Assembly (NCBI RefSeq): GCF_006937785.1
Contig: NZ_SJEE01000004.1
Location: 124,001-188,000 of the forward strand
Length of the DNA: 64,000 bases
DNA from: Pseudanabaena sp. UWO311
GTDB lineage: Bacteria > Cyanobacteriota > Cyanobacteriia > Pseudanabaenales > Pseudanabaenaceae
Direction of reading: 5' to 3'
Shown: positions 1 through 8,109 of the stretch, in pieces
Layout: each line of letters begins with the position of its first letter
Position numbering within the stretch: the first letter of the stretch is position 1
The notes under the pieces: generated by a model
The model's database searches: none
The model's input: only the letters and a program-made list of their open reading frames with translations
Told to the model about the DNA's origin: nothing
Position numbers and translations under genes: made by a program

Positions 1-613
1 ATTGATGCGATCGCTGAATTGCTAATTCAATCCGTTGCAACAACAGCCGTCGATTTGGTAAATCTGTAAGGACATCATGGAGCGCATTGTGCGTAATCAT
101 ATCAGAAGCTGCTTTAAGTGCAGCAGTCCGCAACGACACTTGCCACTCTAGTTCGGCATTACGATTCTCTAATAACTCTCTCTTTTCTGCTTCTAAGGCA
201 GTCTGGCGATCGAGGGATATTTGCAAAGCATCGTATTGTTGCTTTATTCTCAACATTGATTGTACCCTAGCCCTCAGTTCAAGAGCATTAAGAGGCTTGC
301 TAATAAAATCATCAGCCCCTGCATTTAAGCATTGAGCAAGATCTTCTTTAGCGGTAAGGGCTGTGACCATAATGATCGGAATCGGTCTATATTTAGGAAT
401 GGCTTTGATGCGTTCGCAGACTTCGATACCATCCATATCGGGCATCATTACATCCAGTAAAATCAAATCTATCTCTAGGATTTTCAAAGATTCGAGTGTT
501 TCCAGTCCACTAGATGCATAATTTAACTCATAGTCATATTCATTCAACAATGCTTCTATGACATCAAAGTTACCTGGCTCATCATCAACTATTAGAATGG
601 ATAGATTAGACAT
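1..613 (-). CDS. REC-GGDEF diguanylate cyclase, partial (runs off the window start)
   Basis: Reading the minus strand from the ATG at 613 gives 204 uninterrupted codons that leave the window at base 1. Residues 5-125 are a CheY-like receiver (IVDDEP acidic pocket, phosphoacceptor Asp in LLDVMMPDMDG, Lys in ISKPLN), followed by a coiled-coil linker of about 35 residues. The last visible residues, HDVLTDLPNRRLLLQRIE, are the start of a GGDEF domain, so this is probably a response-regulator diguanylate cyclase; the catalytic motif and any EAL domain lie outside the window. The receiver and linker are almost identical to those of the next gene (720-1721), which shows a recent duplication. It lies downstream of that gene in the same direction. 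The domain call is firm, the enzymatic activity is inferred. Confidence 0.85.
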   Translation of the reverse strand, partial: MSNLSILIVDDEPGNFDVIEALLNEYDYELNYASSGLETLESLKILEIDLILLDVMMPDMDGIEVCERIKAIPKYRPIPIIMVTALTAKEDLAQCLNAGADDFISKPLNALELRARVQSMLRIKQQYDALQISLDRQTALEAEKRELLENRNAELEWQVSLRTAALKAASDMITHNALHDVLTDLPNRRLLLQRIELAIQRSHQ

Positions 614-633
614 GAATTATTTAGATTATTAGA

Positions 634-709
634 CTATTGTTGTTGGGCTAAAACTTGTTTGATTGTATTTGCAAGTTGATTGAATTTGAAAGGTTAAATT
701 AAATATTCA
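634..709 (-). pseudogene. Remnant of a hybrid-kinase receiver C-terminus
   Basis: Between the two REC-GGDEF genes the minus strand encodes the tail of a receiver closely matching the end of the kinase at 1796-4774 (EYL...K.NQLANTIKQVLAQQQ followed by a stop). One base is missing just after the EYLI codons, where the intact copy reads TKPVK, so the frame is broken. No upstream part is present. This is debris of a former hybrid-kinase gene, probably left by recombination between repeated receiver modules. Confidence 0.6.
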
Positions 710-719
710 ACGGTCAATA

Positions 720-1721
720 TCATGAAATTGCTACCACATATCGATCGCGACCTTGATATTTAGCTTCATAAAGGGCCTTGTCAGACAGGGCAATTAAATG
801 CTCTGATGATTTATCCGAAGTAGGAATCAAGCTAGAAAGCCCCATACTAATGGTGACGATTTCATTGATCTTGGAATCTTCGTGAGGAATATTTAGGTTG
901 CGGATAGCCTCTTGGATGGACTCAGCAACTGCGATCGCACCATCTATCTCTGTATTGGGCAAAAGTACTATAAATTCTTCCCCTCCATAGCGAGCAAATA
1001 GATCGTCAGGGCGTTTGAGTTGTTTGGCGGCAGTTTGTGCAACTTGGATCAAGCAATCATCTCCAGAGAGATGCCCGTAGAAGTCGTTATAATTTTTAAA
1101 ATAATCAATGTCGATCAAAATGAGGGAAAGCCATGTTTGTTCCCGCCTCAGACGTTGCCATTCTTTCTGTAGGCGATCGTCAAAACAACGACGATTGGAT
1201 ACCTGAGTTAAGCCATCAGTGTTGGCTCGCAAATATGCTTCTTCGGTTTGCCGCTCTAGTTCGGCATTACGATTCTCTAATAACGCTCTCTTTTCTGCCT
1301 CTAAGACTAACTGGCGATCGAGGGATATTTGCAAAGCATCGTATTGTTGCTTTATTCTCAACATTGATTGCACTCTAGCCCTCAGTTCAAGAGCATTAAG
1401 AGGCTTGCTAATAAAATCATCAGCCCCTGCATTTAAGCATTGAGCAAGATCTTCTTTGGCGGTAAGGGCTGTGACCATAATGATCGGAATCGGTCTATAT
1501 TTAGGGATGGCTTTGATGTGTTCGCAGACTTCAATTCCATCCATCTCTGGCATCATTACATCCAGTAAAATCAAATCTATCTCTAGGATTTCTAAGGATT
1601 CGAGTGCCTCCTGTCCACTAGATGCATAATTTAATTCATAGTCATATTCACTTAAAAATGATTCTATGACATCAAAATTGCGCGGCTCATCATCAACGAT
1701 TAAAATAGACTGACTATTCAT
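720..1721 (-). CDS. Response-regulator diguanylate cyclase (REC-GGDEF)
   Basis: This 333-residue cytoplasmic protein should make cyclic di-GMP from two GTP when its receiver is phosphorylated. Residues 5-125 form the receiver, with phosphoacceptor Asp54 and conserved Lys106. A coiled coil (about 125-165) leads to a GGDEF domain at 165-333. The active-site GGEEF lies at 246-250 and an RPDD inhibitory-site motif at 237-240, the usual five residues upstream, so the enzyme should be active and product-inhibited. It lies downstream of the hybrid kinase at 1796-4774 on the same strand, separated by a terminator-like hairpin; that kinase is a plausible phosphodonor by proximity only. Its first 170 residues are nearly identical to the partial gene at 1-613, but the sequences diverge at the start of the GGDEF domain. 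Confidence 0.93.
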   Translation of the reverse strand: MNSQSILIVDDEPRNFDVIESFLSEYDYELNYASSGQEALESLEILEIDLILLDVMMPEMDGIEVCEHIKAIPKYRPIPIIMVTALTAKEDLAQCLNAGADDFISKPLNALELRARVQSMLRIKQQYDALQISLDRQLVLEAEKRALLENRNAELERQTEEAYLRANTDGLTQVSNRRCFDDRLQKEWQRLRREQTWLSLILIDIDYFKNYNDFYGHLSGDDCLIQVAQTAAKQLKRPDDLFARYGGEEFIVLLPNTEIDGAIAVAESIQEAIRNLNIPHEDSKINEIVTISMGLSSLIPTSDKSSEHLIALSDKALYEAKYQGRDRYVVAIS

Positions 1722-1750
1722 GATTATTAGGTTAGGGTGCTACGATTTAA

Positions 1751-1789
1751 GATTTTTTGTGTCGAGGCTTCGCCTCGACACAAAAAATC
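1751..1789. terminator. Fold-back hairpin downstream of the hybrid kinase
   Basis: A perfect 18-base stem with a TTC loop; the arms end in runs of six T/A. It lies just past the stop codon of the kinase at 1796-4774 and upstream of the REC-GGDEF gene, so it probably terminates or attenuates transcription between them. The GGCTTCGCC centre is shared by many palindromes in this window. Confidence 0.7.
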
Positions 1790-1795
1790 GGTTAT

Positions 1796-4774
1796 TTATT
1801 GCTTTTGGGCTAAAATTTGTTTGATTGTCGTGGCTAGGTGATTGAGTTTGACGGGTTTAGTTAAATATTCATTTGCACCAGCTTCTATGCATCGATCGCG
1901 ATCGCCTGTCATCACCAATGCAGTTAAGGCAATAATGGGAATGTTCGCTAATTCAGGAATATTACTACCACGAATGATTTTGATCGCCTCTAGCCCGTCA
2001 ATACGGGGCATTTGAATATCCATTAAGATTAAATCAGGTTGCATCGACCTTGCAAGATCGATCGCTTCTCGACCATCTTTAGCAAACAACAATTGATAGC
2101 CTCTGGCTTTGAGGTATCTAGAGATTGTCAGCTTATTTGCTTCATTATCTTCCGCGAGTAATAGGGTGGGCAGTCCCTCAGCAATACCATTGTCAGGGCT
2201 TGGCTCTAAAGGATTTGTAGGTTGATTGGTAAATATAGGCAATGGAATTGATATATTTTCGCAGGGAAGTGCGATCGTAAAACAACTGCCTACGCCCACC
2301 TCACTCGTGACACTGACCGTGCCTTTATGCATCTTCACAATGCTCTTAACTAACGCCAGCCCCAAGCCAGTGCCTGAGTTTTGACGATTGAGAGCGCCGT
2401 CAATTTGGACAAAGGGTTGAAATAATTTTTGCAGATTTTCTGGGGAAATGCCGATCCCTGTATCAGTTACAGCAAATCTAATTTCGCTCGTAATTTCGCT
2501 CGTAACTTCATTCGTGATTTTTGCTGGATTTTGCTGGAGGCTAACTGCCAATGACACCCTACCTCTTTCGGGAGTAAACTTAATTGCATTACTAAGTAGA
2601 TTAATCAGAGCTTGGCGGATACGTCTCTCATCGATGAATAGTTCTGGTAAATTAGGTGCGATTTTTAATTCAAGATGAATGCGTTTTCGTAATGCTTGCT
2701 GCTTAACAAAGGGCAAACTCGATTGGCATAGTTCATTGATCGATGTTTGCGAACAATCGATCTCCACTTGTCCAGATTCTATTTTGGCAACATCCAGAAT
2801 GTCATTAATCAATTCTAATAGATGTTTACCGCTGCTGGCAATTGTTTCTAACGACTCTTTCTGCTCCTCATTAATTGTACCAAAAACCTGCTCTTGCAAA
2901 GCTTCAGACATACCTAAGATCGCATTGAGGGGAGTTCGTAATTCATGGCTCATGTTGGCAAGGAATTCATCTTTAAGCCTCGTAGCGCGAGCTAGTTCTT
3001 GGTTGGTGATGGCAAGTTGTTGATTACTTTCTGTCAGTCGTGACTCGGCTTGTTGTCTTTCGGCTAATTCTTTTTGGATTTGTTGAAATAGATTGGCTTG
3101 CTGAATGGCGATCGCTAATTGATTGGCAATTTGCTGCACAAACTCGATTTCTGATTGATGCCAAGCTCGTGGCTCATGACATTGATGAATACAGAGCAGT
3201 CCCCATAGATCTTCGCCATTTAGTAATGGCACGACCAGATTAGCTCGAATCTGAAAGCTTTCTAAGAGTTCGCGATAACACCCTTTTATATTTGCCTGAT
3301 TAATATCATCTAAAGATTGGATTCGACCCTTTTGGTAGTAGATGGTATGTTTTTCACCAAAGCAATGTTCATCGATGGAAATCGCCACAATTGAGGTAAC
3401 TCCATCGATTAAGGATTCGGAGACAAATTCGCCTTGGGTATTATTAGATTTAGGCTCGAATCTCAGCACCCCCACGCGATCGGCATTCAGAAACTGCCTA
3501 ATTTCTTCGGTAGCAGTGTTAAAGATCGTTACGAGATCTAGAGATTGACGAATTCGTTGGGTTATTTCCCTGAGTAACCTTTCTCCTTCTGCTTGTTGTT
3601 GAATTAATTTTTCGGCTTTGCGGCGATCGGTAATATCCCGAAAATACCAAATCCTGCCATAGTAAAAGTCTCCCGCTAATGACTTCACACTTGTTGAATA
3701 ACAATCAAAAATATGTCCATCCTTCAGCACTACTTCATCAACGCTGCTGCTATGGGGATTTTCGTATAAGTGCTCGATTTTAGCGCAAAATATTTCGGGT
3801 TCGACTAAGTTGCTCAATAACCATTTCATGAATTCGCGATCGTCCCCTGTTTCAATAATATTCACAGGAATCTGCCAGAGGTCGCAAATACGCTGATTGT
3901 AAGAGACGATACTGCGATTTTCATCAACAATGGAAATGCCATCAATGGAGGCTTCAATCTGGGCTTGTAACACGGCATTTTGGCGCAGTAAAGTATTGGC
4001 ATTGTCTTGAATTTTGCCTGCCATGCGATCGAAGGCGACAGAGATTTGAAATAATTCATCTGAGCCTGTTAGTCCTGCGCGTTCGTCTAGTTTTCCTTCC
4101 GCGAGGCTATTGCTCACCGCCACTAAACGTGAGACTCGCCTTGTGAGTGTAATTTCAAAAAAGAACCAAACTCCTAAGCAAAAGATTACTAAACTACTGC
4201 TAAAAAATAGAGATCGCTTTAAAGCATCATTAAACGCAATCTGTTTGGTGCGGGTTAAATCATATTCAAAGAATAGAACTCCCACTCTTGAGGACTGAAT
4301 CTCATCGGGCTGCACTGGCAAAATGACAGGATACATCGCAATTAGTTTCGACCGATCCGCCGATATCAGCACATCTCCCGATAAATTTTTGCGTACCGCC
4401 CCAAATTTCTCGACATACTCAGCACCTCTTGTTTTTGCAATTGGTTCGTTTTTCAATTCATAAAGGTTAGAGAGATGCACAACATTGAGATCATCAATCA
4501 ACATCACCAAATTAAGATTCGGATCGCTGCCAAGCTGACTAATAATCGTAATTTCGGCTTCTTCAATATTTGCTCTACGATACAAATAATCTAAGATTCT
4601 TGATGTCTGTCCTGCGGAAATTTGGACATAATTTTTTGTATTAATTTCTGTCTTTTGATAAGCCTGATTAATTTCCTGATTAAAAGAAGTTAAGCCCAAC
4701 AAGCCCCCACAAAAGATTAAAATTGTAGGGATTGAAATCCTTAAAGAGATCGGAAAACTTGACAATCCTTTCAT
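1796..4774 (-). CDS. Periplasmic-sensing hybrid histidine kinase with a cyanobacteriochrome-type GAF (sensor-HAMP-PAS-GAF-HisKA-HATPase-REC)
   Basis: A 992-residue membrane kinase. Transmembrane segments lie at about 12-30 and 188-208 and enclose a periplasmic sensor region. HAMP follows at 208-262, PAS at about 265-385, GAF at 400-565, HisKA with His610 (NMSHELRTPLNAILG), HATPase at about 715-835 (DTGIGI, GTGLGL), and a C-terminal receiver at about 870-990 (LILMDIQMP, TKPVK). The GAF looks like a CBCR: Cys499 sits before RELLESFQIRANLVVPL, where the bilin cysteine is expected, and a second cysteine, Cys471, lies 28 residues earlier in EHCF. That spacing equals DXCF-type CBCRs, but the Asp is replaced by Glu469. 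It may therefore read both a periplasmic ligand and light. It starts 18 bases after the substrate-binding lipoprotein gene, so the two are likely co-transcribed. Bilin binding is inferred. Confidence 0.9.
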   Translation of the reverse strand: MKGLSSFPISLRISIPTILIFCGGLLGLTSFNQEINQAYQKTEINTKNYVQISAGQTSRILDYLYRRANIEEAEITIISQLGSDPNLNLVMLIDDLNVVHLSNLYELKNEPIAKTRGAEYVEKFGAVRKNLSGDVLISADRSKLIAMYPVILPVQPDEIQSSRVGVLFFEYDLTRTKQIAFNDALKRSLFFSSSLVIFCLGVWFFFEITLTRRVSRLVAVSNSLAEGKLDERAGLTGSDELFQISVAFDRMAGKIQDNANTLLRQNAVLQAQIEASIDGISIVDENRSIVSYNQRICDLWQIPVNIIETGDDREFMKWLLSNLVEPEIFCAKIEHLYENPHSSSVDEVVLKDGHIFDCYSTSVKSLAGDFYYGRIWYFRDITDRRKAEKLIQQQAEGERLLREITQRIRQSLDLVTIFNTATEEIRQFLNADRVGVLRFEPKSNNTQGEFVSESLIDGVTSIVAISIDEHCFGEKHTIYYQKGRIQSLDDINQANIKGCYRELLESFQIRANLVVPLLNGEDLWGLLCIHQCHEPRAWHQSEIEFVQQIANQLAIAIQQANLFQQIQKELAERQQAESRLTESNQQLAITNQELARATRLKDEFLANMSHELRTPLNAILGMSEALQEQVFGTINEEQKESLETIASSGKHLLELINDILDVAKIESGQVEIDCSQTSINELCQSSLPFVKQQALRKRIHLELKIAPNLPELFIDERRIRQALINLLSNAIKFTPERGRVSLAVSLQQNPAKITNEVTSEITSEIRFAVTDTGIGISPENLQKLFQPFVQIDGALNRQNSGTGLGLALVKSIVKMHKGTVSVTSEVGVGSCFTIALPCENISIPLPIFTNQPTNPLEPSPDNGIAEGLPTLLLAEDNEANKLTISRYLKARGYQLLFAKDGREAIDLARSMQPDLILMDIQMPRIDGLEAIKIIRGSNIPELANIPIIALTALVMTGDRDRCIEAGANEYLTKPVKLNHLATTIKQILAQKQ

Positions 4775-4792
4775 GGGAACCGTTGGATAAAT

Positions 4793-5776
4793 TTAGATCT
4801 TCGCCTTCTTAATAAAACGGTCATCTAGAATACTAGCAGGATCGATAGTTTTGGGGAGTAATTTGTTGTCAACCATAATCTTTACTAGTTTAGTCATGCC
4901 ATTAATCAGCACAGGATCGCTTTTATCAAGAAGTTTTTGATTTGCTTGTAAATTCGGTTGGCTGAGTCCTTTAAAGGCATTGAGGATTTGCTCAGGGGTG
5001 ACTTTGGTACGCTTAGCCATCCGTGTTGCGGCATCTTGAGGATTTTTTTCAAAATAATCTAAGGCGCGAAATCGACCATCTACTAAAGCTTGAATCGCAT
5101 CAGGAGAATTAGCGATCGCCTCCGTACTTACCGTCAATGTATCGACAATTTCCCCAGGAATCTGACTGCTATCAAACAACAATTTCGCGCCAGCCTCTAA
5201 CAGCTTGATTCTCGCGGGTCCAAAAGTAACCACTGCATCTACTTTACCTTCTTTGTAAGCGCGTTCATGTTCCGTCAATTCCAACGACACGATTTGAATA
5301 TCCTTGGTGGTCATGTCATTCTTTTCTAATGCACGGGCGATGAAGAAAGCGCCGAGTGCAGTTGATTCCACACCCACACGCTTCCCTTTGAGGGCTTTCA
5401 TATCGGTGAATTCTGGCTTACCTAAGATCACATCACCGCCATTGGACACATCCATAATCGCGATAATCCGAATATTTTCTTGAGTCGCAGCGAGGACTAA
5501 GGCTTGATCGATTGATAGTCCTGCCCCCTCAATTTCTTTATTACGATAGGCGCGAACTTCCTCTGTGCCTGAAGGGTAATCAACTAAACGAATCAGTTTG
5601 TCGTTATAGTAGCCCAAGTCCCGCGCCAGATATAAAGTCTCATATCCCGTCCAGAGGTTCGAGCCGATGCGCAATGGTATGTTTGTTTCAGGAGTGCAAT
5701 TCGTTAAGGCGATCGCCATAGTAACTGTCAACAGGCTCAGCATTGCATATTTTAGATTATGAGTAATTGCACTCAT
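4793..5776 (-). CDS. ABC-type nitrate/sulfonate/taurine-like substrate-binding lipoprotein
   Basis: I place the start at the ATG at 5776. This gives a 327-residue protein with a signal peptide and lipobox (IALTNC) whose lipidated Cys is residue 27. The open frame extends upstream to 5947, but that part lies in a dispersed repeat. The mature part is an NMT1/TauA/SsuA-type periplasmic binding fold (LRIGSNLWTGYETLYLARDLG near the N-terminus, then LKGKRVGVESTALGAFF). No permease or ATPase gene is nearby. Instead the next gene, 18 bases downstream, is a hybrid kinase with a periplasmic domain, so this protein may deliver a ligand signal to that kinase rather than feed a transporter. The ligand is unknown. 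Family assignment is firm, the sensory role is inference. Confidence 0.85.
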   Translation of the reverse strand: MSAITHNLKYAMLSLLTVTMAIALTNCTPETNIPLRIGSNLWTGYETLYLARDLGYYNDKLIRLVDYPSGTEEVRAYRNKEIEGAGLSIDQALVLAATQENIRIIAIMDVSNGGDVILGKPEFTDMKALKGKRVGVESTALGAFFIARALEKNDMTTKDIQIVSLELTEHERAYKEGKVDAVVTFGPARIKLLEAGAKLLFDSSQIPGEIVDTLTVSTEAIANSPDAIQALVDGRFRALDYFEKNPQDAATRMAKRTKVTPEQILNAFKGLSQPNLQANQKLLDKSDPVLINGMTKLVKIMVDNKLLPKTIDPASILDDRFIKKAKI

Positions 5777-5895
5777 AAATCTACTGTGGATTTGTCTGAG
5801 CCATATATGGAATATGAAAAGAAATGATTTCATCTGATTTTTATGCGAACCTTTAAGGCTCTGAATGTTTTTTATAAATATTTTTATAAATATAA

Positions 5896-5982
5896 GACTT
5901 ACGCAAAAATGCCTTGAAACCCTCATTTTATCGTAGGGGCAATTCATGAATTGCCCCTACATTTCGTCCTTTTGCGTAAGTC
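5896..5982. repeat. Small inverted-repeat element (MITE-like)
   Basis: Thirteen-base terminal inverted repeats (GACTTACGCAAAA and its complement) at 5896-5908 and 5970-5982 enclose a perfect palindrome at 5933-5960 with arms GTAGGGGCAATTCA. It has no coding capacity of its own. The long upstream extension of the binding-lipoprotein frame begins inside it. This looks like a non-autonomous element of a type common in cyanobacterial intergenic DNA. Confidence 0.65.
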
Positions 5983-6079
5983 CTAAAATAGCTAAAATGT
6001 TTCTCGTTAATCATAGAAAAAGTTCATGATATTTGTGTCGAGTAATTAATACTGGTGTTACGTGGAAGGACTTCCTGTG

Positions 6080-6226
6080 ATGGGGGAAGCTTGGGCTGCA
6101 AATTGTCGTAAAATTGTAGATAGACACAATGCTACATTAACAGCAGAAAGCGAACCCGAACAAAGCGCGACTATTATTTTTACTCTACCCATTCATAAAC
6201 TCAAAGGAGAGCTTCATAATGCCTAA
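6080..6226 (+). pseudogene. Remnant of a histidine-kinase C-terminus overlapping the next receiver gene
   Basis: A 48-codon frame reads CRKIVDRHNATLTAESEP, then EQSATIIFTLPI, which is recognisably the last part of a HATPase_c domain (normally GLGLAICRKIV...G.L.A.SE...GATF.FTLP). The G2-box glycines and upstream kinase core are lost. Its TAA lies inside the first two codons of the Rcp1-like receiver gene at 6219. The stop/start overlap suggests the ancestral pair was a translationally coupled kinase-regulator operon whose kinase has been deleted. Whether the remnant is still translated is unknown. Confidence 0.6.
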
Positions 6227-6668
6227 CAAAGGAAAAAGTATTACCATTCTAGTTGCCGAAGATGATGAAGATGATCGTCTACTCATGCAAGATGCATTGG
6301 AAGAGAATCGCCTTGCCAATGACTTACATTTTGTTGGTGATGGGGTGGAATTGTTGGACTATCTAAATCGTCGAGGTGATTACACCGATCCTAAAAGCTC
6401 GCCTCGACCAAGTTTGATCCTACTGGATTTAAATATGCCTCGCAAGGACGGTAGAGAAGCTCTCAAAGAAATCAAGGCTGATCCCGATCTTCGCCAAATC
6501 CCTATCGTGGTACTCACAACCTCTAAAGCTGAAGAAGATATCTTGAGAACCTACGATCTGGGCGTAAGTTCTTTCATTGCTAAACCAGTTGTGTTTGACT
6601 CAATGGTGCAAATCATGAAGATGTTAGGGACTTACTGGTTTGAAATTGTCGAACTACCAACAAAATAA
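6219..6668 (+). CDS. Rcp1-like single-domain response regulator
   Basis: 149 residues, one receiver domain: acidic pocket AEDDEDD near residue 14, phosphoacceptor Asp70 (LILLDLNMPRKDG) and Lys122 (IAKPV). The insert between beta strands 2 and 3 and the C-terminal ending YWFEIVELP resemble Rcp1, the response regulator of cyanobacterial phytochrome Cph1. It has no output domain, so it should act through protein contacts or as a phosphorelay intermediate. Its start codon overlaps the stop of a decayed kinase remnant, and the next gene (6716) is a CBCR-like kinase, now the most likely partner. Regulator class is firm, the partner is inferred. Confidence 0.92.
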   Translation: MPNKGKSITILVAEDDEDDRLLMQDALEENRLANDLHFVGDGVELLDYLNRRGDYTDPKSSPRPSLILLDLNMPRKDGREALKEIKADPDLRQIPIVVLTTSKAEEDILRTYDLGVSSFIAKPVVFDSMVQIMKMLGTYWFEIVELPTK

Positions 6669-6715
6669 TTTTAGTCAAGACTGCTAATTTATTAGGTGTT
6701 TGATAACAAATAATC

Positions 6716-8044
6716 ATGAACCAAACTATAGAAAAAAACTCATTGTCTGACTGCGATATAGAATTGCAGAAACAATTGACTCAGGCAAACTTGCTAGCCT
6801 CAGTTTTACAGAAGGTTCGCAGTACGTTGGATCTAGAACATATTTTGAAGACGATTGTTGAAGAGGTAAGAGCCTTTCTCCAGACTGATCGTGTTGTAGT
6901 GTTTCAAGTGTTTAGTGATGGGACGAGCAAGGCTACAGCAGAGTCAGTGGGAGAGCCTTGGCGGAGTATTTTTGAGGAGGTGTTTCCTTCAGAGTCATTC
7001 CCCCCAAGTTGTTATGAAGGCTATCTAAAAGGCAAAATTGTTTTGATGCATGATCGCGATCAATATCCAATGATCGACTGTATGTATAAGATTTATGAAG
7101 ACTTCCAAATCCGTGCAAAACTTGCTGTTCCGATAATAGTAGGAGATCTCCTGTGGGGGCTCGTACTCGCTCATCACTGTTCAGAGCCTCGCCACTGGGA
7201 AGAATGGGAAGTATCATTTATGCGTCAACTTGCAAGGCAATTAGAAATCCCGTTAGAGCAAGCAGAGCTTTTTCGGCGTTTACAAGAAGAGTTAGAAGAG
7301 CGCAAAAAAATTGAGGCGGAACTACGAGTCCTCACTGCAAAACTAGAACGCAGTAACGTTGAGCTTGAAAGCTTTGCCTATGTCTCCTCTCACGATTTAC
7401 AAGAACCGCTCAGGAAGATTCAAGCGTTTGGCGATCGCCTCAAGAGTCGGAGTGGCAATAATCTTGATGAAAAGAGCCAAGACTATCTGCAACGAATGCT
7501 CAGTGCATCGAATCGCGCTCAATTATTGATCGAAAATCTACTGACATTTTCGCGAGTTACCACCAAAAAGCAACCTTTTTCTTTGGTCTCTCTACGCGAG
7601 ATTGTTGATGGGGTGTTGTCTGACCTCGAAGTAAGGATCGAAAAGGTGGGGGCAACTGTCGAAATTGGTGAATTGCCGACAATATCAGCCGATCCTCCTC
7701 AAATGCGCCAGCTATTTCAAAATTTGATTGGCAATGCCCTCAAATTTAGCCGAGAAGGTGTGCCGCCTGTTGTCACCGTAAAAACGAAGATTGAAGGCGA
7801 TCGCGCCATTATTGAAATTGCCGATAATGGTATTGGCTTTGATGAGCAATACCGCGATCGCATTTTTGAAGTGTTTCAGCGACTACATGGGCGCACTGAA
7901 TACGAAGGTTCGGGCATTGGGTTATCTATTTGCCGCAAAATAGTCGAACGCCATAAAGGAACCATCATTCCCTATAGTCAGCCTGACTGTGGAGCAACCT
8001 TTGTGATTAACTTGCCTCTAACGCAGCCAGAACCCGAAGCTTAA
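6716..8044 (+). CDS. Cyanobacteriochrome-like GAF histidine kinase
   Basis: 442 residues, no membrane segment. GAF at about 30-185, coiled coil to 215, HisKA with His226 (SSHDLQEPLRKIQ, the form typical of phytochrome-like kinases), HATPase to about 435 (NLIGNALKF, DNGIGF, GSGIGL). In the GAF, Cys122 lies at the bilin-attachment position (IDCMYKIYEDFQIRAKLAVPI). Lys135 at Cys+13 and Glu93 at Cys-29 match positions that in RcaE/CcaS-type sensors form the protochromic Glu-Leu-Lys triad; the Leu position is Met123. It could therefore be a green/red sensor of the same chemistry. It follows an Rcp1-like receiver and precedes a REC-kinase and another receiver, so it is probably part of a local phosphorelay. 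Confidence 0.88.
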   Translation: MNQTIEKNSLSDCDIELQKQLTQANLLASVLQKVRSTLDLEHILKTIVEEVRAFLQTDRVVVFQVFSDGTSKATAESVGEPWRSIFEEVFPSESFPPSCYEGYLKGKIVLMHDRDQYPMIDCMYKIYEDFQIRAKLAVPIIVGDLLWGLVLAHHCSEPRHWEEWEVSFMRQLARQLEIPLEQAELFRRLQEELEERKKIEAELRVLTAKLERSNVELESFAYVSSHDLQEPLRKIQAFGDRLKSRSGNNLDEKSQDYLQRMLSASNRAQLLIENLLTFSRVTTKKQPFSLVSLREIVDGVLSDLEVRIEKVGATVEIGELPTISADPPQMRQLFQNLIGNALKFSREGVPPVVTVKTKIEGDRAIIEIADNGIGFDEQYRDRIFEVFQRLHGRTEYEGSGIGLSICRKIVERHKGTIIPYSQPDCGATFVINLPLTQPEPEA

Positions 8045-8109
8045 ACACTTGAGAAATGCTTTAGAAATGCTTTTACTAGAAAATATGTGATTGAGAAACA
8101 TTCAAAACC

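Noticed and set aside
5777-5947. N-terminal extension of the substrate-binding lipoprotein
   Set aside because: The extension begins inside a dispersed repeat and would bury the signal peptide; the ATG at 5776 gives a normal lipoprotein signal.
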